Shown: in pieces, positions 36,418 to 38,806 of the stretch
How positions within the stretch are numbered: position 1 is the first letter of the stretch
Layout of the letters: every line of letters starts with the position of its first letter
Assembly: GCA_937883775.1 (NCBI GenBank)
Contig: CAKZXZ010000139.1
Span: 1-38,806 of the forward strand
Length of the DNA: 38,806 nt
Reading direction: 5' to 3'
Source of the DNA: an uncultured Paracoccaceae bacterium
GTDB lineage: Bacteria; Pseudomonadota; Alphaproteobacteria; Rhodobacterales; Rhodobacteraceae
The notes under the pieces: model-generated
Database searches by the model: none
The model's input: the letters and a program-made list of their open reading frames with translations, nothing else
Told to the model about the DNA's origin: nothing
Made by a program: the position numbers and the translations under genes

Positions 36418-37596
36418 TCACGCGGCCTCCAGCGCTTGAAGGAGGTCCGCGATCAGGTCTTGGGTATCTTCCAAACCCACCGAGATGCGGATCAGGCCGG
36501 GGGTGATACCGAGGATGTCCTTTTGCTCCTGCGGCAGGCGCTGATGGGTCGTGGACGCAGGCGGCGTGACGATGGATTTCGCATCCCCAAGATTGTTCGA
36601 GATCGAGAAGATTTCGAGCGCATTCAAGAGCTTGAAGGCCGGGTCCCGCCCGCCTTTGACGTCAATGGACAGGATCGTGCCGCCTGCCTCCATCTGCGAT
36701 TTCGTCAGATCATATTGGGCGTGAGACGGCAGATAGGGATAGATCACGCGGGCTAGCTTTGGGTGCCCGTCAAGCGCCTGCGCCAGCGCGAGGGCCGAGG
36801 CCGTTTGCGCGCGCACCCGCAGATCTAGCGTCTCCAGGCCTTTGAGCATCAACCAAGCCGTGAACGGGCTCATGGAGCCGCCGGTATGCTTCATGTAAGG
36901 CTCGACCGTGCCGCGGATGAACTCGCGAGAGCCAAGGATCACACCGCCCAGCGCGCGGCCCTGACCGTCGATATGCTTGGTGGTGGAGTAGATGATGACA
37001 TCTGCCCCCAATTCGACCGCACGAGAATAGACCGGGGTCGAGAAGACGTTGTCGATCAGCACCAGCGCGCCGACTGCGTGGGCCAGATCGCAAACGGATT
37101 TGATATCAATGACTTCAAGGGTGGGATTCGAAATCGACTCAAAGAAAACCGCCGTGGTATCGGGGCGGATCGCACCTTTCCAAGCGTCCAGATCGGTGCC
37201 GTCAATGAGCGTCACCTCGACCCCGTAACGGGGCAGGATTTCTTCGAGGATATAAAGACAGGACCCGAAAAGCGCCCGCGCCGCGACGACGTGATCGCCT
37301 GCTTTCAGCATCGACACCAACGCACCGTTTACCGCCGCCATGCCGCTGGCGGTTGCAAAGCCGTCTTCGCACCCTTCAAGCGAGGCGATACGGTCTTCGA
37401 ACATGCGCACGGTGGGGTTGCCGTAGCGGGCGTAGATGAACTCATCCTCCTGAGCTTTCAGAAACCGCGCCTCTGCGTCTTCGGCGGTGGGGTAGTGAAA
37501 GCCCTGAGTGAGGAAGATCGCCTCGCACAACTCGCCATATTGGCTGCGACGTGTCCCGTCATGGACGGCTTTTGTCCGGGGTTTCCAATCGCTCAT
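36418..37596 (-). CDS. metZ: O-succinylhomoserine sulfhydrylase
   Basis: Makes homocysteine directly from an activated homoserine and sulfide, the penultimate step of methionine synthesis. The 392-residue Cys/Met-metabolism PLP enzyme has YARYGNPTVRMFEDRIASLEG, SGMAAVNGAL, SNPTLEVIDI and the PLP lysine Lys207 in YSTTKHIDGQGR. MetZ is chosen over cystathionine gamma-synthase or MetY by overall similarity and by length. GAAGGAG precedes the ATG. The upstream leader holds a SAM-II aptamer and a terminator. A GNAT gene is coupled downstream. Confidence 0.94.
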   Translation of the reverse strand: MSDWKPRTKAVHDGTRRSQYGELCEAIFLTQGFHYPTAEDAEARFLKAQEDEFIYARYGNPTVRMFEDRIASLEGCEDGFATASGMAAVNGALVSMLKAGDHVVAARALFGSCLYILEEILPRYGVEVTLIDGTDLDAWKGAIRPDTTAVFFESISNPTLEVIDIKSVCDLAHAVGALVLIDNVFSTPVYSRAVELGADVIIYSTTKHIDGQGRALGGVILGSREFIRGTVEPYMKHTGGSMSPFTAWLMLKGLETLDLRVRAQTASALALAQALDGHPKLARVIYPYLPSHAQYDLTKSQMEAGGTILSIDVKGGRDPAFKLLNALEIFSISNNLGDAKSIVTPPASTTHQRLPQEQKDILGITPGLIRISVGLEDTQDLIADLLQALEAA

Positions 37597-37636
37597 ATCT
37601 CAACTCCTTCGGGCCGCTTATCGGGGGCGCGGCCAC

Positions 37637-37673
37637 AAAAAAACCCCCACCGTTCAACAGACGCCGGGGGCTT
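37637..37673 (-). terminator. Intrinsic terminator in the metZ leader
   Basis: On the minus strand CCCCC and GGGGG pair, flanked by AAAG and TTT that extend the stem imperfectly, followed by seven T. The hairpin lies between the SAM-II aptamer and the metZ ribosome site, as expected for riboswitch-controlled termination. A small GGGC-AAA-GCCC hairpin (37668-37678) would compete for its first arm. Confidence 0.8.
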
Positions 37674-37680
37674 TGCCCTG

Positions 37681-37737
37681 ACCTCTTTAGCGGCATGTTT
37701 AACGTGGCCCGCAATCCGGAAGACAAATCGCCACGAC
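37681..37737 (-). promoter_or_regulatory. SAM-II riboswitch
   Basis: The minus strand reads the SAM-II (metA-motif) signature in order: CGTGG, GATTTG, a GATTGC segment, CCACGTTAAACA and GCTAAAG. CGTGG and CCACG form P1; the hairpin-loop and 3' GCTAAAG strands are positioned for the pseudoknot. SAM-II binds S-adenosylmethionine and represses methionine genes in alphaproteobacteria. It directly precedes a terminator and metZ, so it should shut off metZ and the GNAT gene when SAM is high. Confidence 0.92.
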
Positions 37738-37741
37738 CCTT

Positions 37742-37770
37742 GGAATAGGCCCGTGGGAACATATCGTCAA
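37742..37770 (-). promoter_or_regulatory. Putative metZ promoter
   Basis: On the minus strand TTGACG and TATTCC are 17 bases apart. The predicted start lies a few bases before the first base of the SAM-II aptamer, so the transcript would begin almost at the riboswitch. Confidence 0.65.
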
Positions 37771-37775
37771 GCGGC

Positions 37776-37815
37776 GTCATCGAGCTGTCATAGCGGTTTT
37801 ATGTCTGTGTCATAG
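37776..37815. repeat. Phased CTATGACA repeats upstream of the metZ promoter
   Basis: On the minus strand the octamer CTATGACA occurs twice, 22 bases apart (37786-37793 and 37808-37815). A shorter ATGAC copy (37776-37780) lies 11 bases from the nearer octamer. All lie just upstream of the -35 box, on one face of the helix. A regulator site is suggested; no protein can be named. Confidence 0.5.
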
Positions 37816-37860
37816 TTGCAGGGCATCAGGCAGCCACAAGATATTGTGGAGAGGTCCGCG

Positions 37861-38757
37861 ATGGCTTTGCACGCCCTGACAGCACACAGCCCCGTGCCGC
37901 ATCTGCCGGAGGGTCCTGGCCCCATCATCGTGATGGTGCATGGCTACAAGTTCTCCCCCGACATGCCGCGCCATGATCCGTTTGAGCATATCCTGTCGAT
38001 GACCCCCGCACCGGGGCGGCGCAGCGCCGTAAGTTGGCCGCGCCATCTGGGGTTTCGCGGACGCTCCGAGGATGGTGTTGCAATTGGCTATGGCTGGCAT
38101 GCACGCGGGCCGATCTGGCGGGTGACAGAGGCCGCGTTGGAGGCAGGAGCGGCCTTGGCCCGGATCATCGAAGCGCTGCAATCGCGCCATCCCGCGCGCC
38201 CAATCCACGCGATTGCCCATTCGCTTGACGCGCGCGTGGTGCTTGAGGCGATGGCGCGGCTTGAAGCTCCTGCGCTGAACCGGGTCATTCTGCTGTCGCC
38301 TGCCGATTGGACCGATCACGCCCACGCCGCGCTTGGGAGCGTGGCAGGGGACGCCGCAGAGGTTTTCAACATCACTGCGCGGGAGAATGATCTGTTCGAT
38401 ACCCTTCTTGCCCGCGCTGTCCCGCAGGCGGCCCCGGCTTTGGGGCAAGGGCTGCCGTCTGCGCCTGGCAACTGGCTCGATATTCAACTCGATCATCCGC
38501 AAACCGAGGCCGCTTTGGCCCGGTTGGGCCATCGTCTGGCCCCCTCCAGCCGAGCAGTATGCCACTGGTCCAGCTACCTGCGCCCCGGCGTCTTTGCCTT
38601 CTACAAACGCCTGCTGCGCGCGCCGGAAACGCTGCCCATGACACAGTTGCGCGCAGCTTTGCCGACACAAATGCAACCCAAATGGAGCCGCCTGCCCCTT
38701 GTCCCTGCCGCAAAACCTGCGATCTTGCGCGCAACGACAAAGGGAGCGCCTGCATGA
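37861..38757 (+). CDS. Alpha/beta hydrolase-like protein
   Basis: A 298-residue protein with an alpha/beta-hydrolase outline. It has a strand and oxyanion stretch PIIVMVHGYKF, and the nucleophile-elbow candidate HAIAHSLDARVVLEAM, where the expected SxG is SLD. It also has a strand RVILLSPADW and a late FNITARENDLFD. The elbow is atypical because Asp follows where a small residue is usual, so the activity is doubtful. GGAGAGG sets the ATG at 37861; the frame is open further upstream from a TTG. It is divergent from metZ and its stop overlaps the next gene (ATGA). Confidence 0.75.
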   Translation: MALHALTAHSPVPHLPEGPGPIIVMVHGYKFSPDMPRHDPFEHILSMTPAPGRRSAVSWPRHLGFRGRSEDGVAIGYGWHARGPIWRVTEAALEAGAALARIIEALQSRHPARPIHAIAHSLDARVVLEAMARLEAPALNRVILLSPADWTDHAHAALGSVAGDAAEVFNITARENDLFDTLLARAVPQAAPALGQGLPSAPGNWLDIQLDHPQTEAALARLGHRLAPSSRAVCHWSSYLRPGVFAFYKRLLRAPETLPMTQLRAALPTQMQPKWSRLPLVPAAKPAILRATTKGAPA

Positions 38758-38806
38758 TTGATCTGTATTACTGGCCCACGCCGAATGGCTGGAAAGTGTC
38801 CATTGC
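38754..38806 (+). CDS. Glutathione S-transferase, N-terminal fragment at window end
   Basis: Only the first 17 codons are present. MIDLYYWPTPNGWKVSI matches the opening strand and helix of GST-fold proteins (YghU/GstA-like), in which the TPNGWK region binds glutathione. The ATG overlaps the preceding hydrolase stop (ATGA) and has GGGAG upstream. It continues past the window. Confidence 0.8.
   Translation, partial: MIDLYYWPTPNGWKVSI

Overview
The window looks like chromosomal DNA from a high-GC alphaproteobacterium of the Rhodobacteraceae (Roseobacter-type). The support is convergent: a CtaD that matches Paracoccus residue numbering at all its metal ligands, a SAM-II riboswitch on metZ, tandem TTAA-N7-TTAA (CtrA-type) sites, a split glyQ/glyS tRNA synthetase with a small membrane protein gene between the halves, zinc-independent FolE2, and an SBP56-type methanethiol oxidase. 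Apart from one partial tRNA, everything is protein coding. I saw no insertion sequence, prophage, CRISPR array or integration scar, and no gene-free stretch longer than about 250 bases.

Layout. 1-1375: tRNA-Leu(GAG) (cut by the window edge), then lipB and a small methyltransferase. 1601-3664: methanethiol oxidase coupled to a polytopic membrane protein. 3871-7788: ctaD, a DUF2244 membrane protein, a DoxX-like membrane protein and a His/Met-rich periplasmic protein. 7869-11258: a glycosyltransferase, yqeY, carA and yciB. 11440-14102: a CtrA-type double site, a membrane GT2 glycosyltransferase with an MshEN-like front domain, and a GntR/FCD regulator whose gene overlaps it tail to tail. 14204-16102: a HAD nucleotidase and a UbiH-family monooxygenase. 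16108-18444: three palindromes, a class V aminotransferase and two translationally coupled Lrp regulators, divergent from ilvC (18568). 19657-24590: an EamA exporter, then on the minus strand folB-folP-glmM and a SleB-type hydrolase. 24789-31136 (minus): glyQ, a DUF6446-like gene, glyS and a PPDK-like gene, very tightly packed. 31312-38806: a secreted protein with a dead trypsin-like domain, trkH, folE2, a metZ-GNAT pair under a SAM-II riboswitch, and an alpha/beta hydrolase coupled to a glutathione S-transferase that runs off the end.

How genes work together. Most blocks are housekeeping: lipoate, carbamoyl phosphate, branched-chain amino acids, folate, peptidoglycan precursor, glycyl-tRNA and methionine synthesis. 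Methanethiol oxidase suggests the cell meets methylated sulfur compounds. It sits beside aa3-oxidase genes and a likely metal-binding pair; that link is positional only. The Lrp pair faces ilvC and precedes an aminotransferase, suggesting local amino-acid control.

Most worth a second look: the CtrA double site in front of an MshEN-GT2 enzyme; a secreted pseudo-protease that has lost all three triad residues; a PPDK homologue with an eroded ATP-binding half; a low-GC in-frame insertion in glyS; the SAM-II leader with a terminator and phased upstream repeats; and competing hairpins after ilvC. I found no clear new multi-gene system. The closest candidates are the methanethiol oxidase/membrane pair and the DoxX/His-rich pair.
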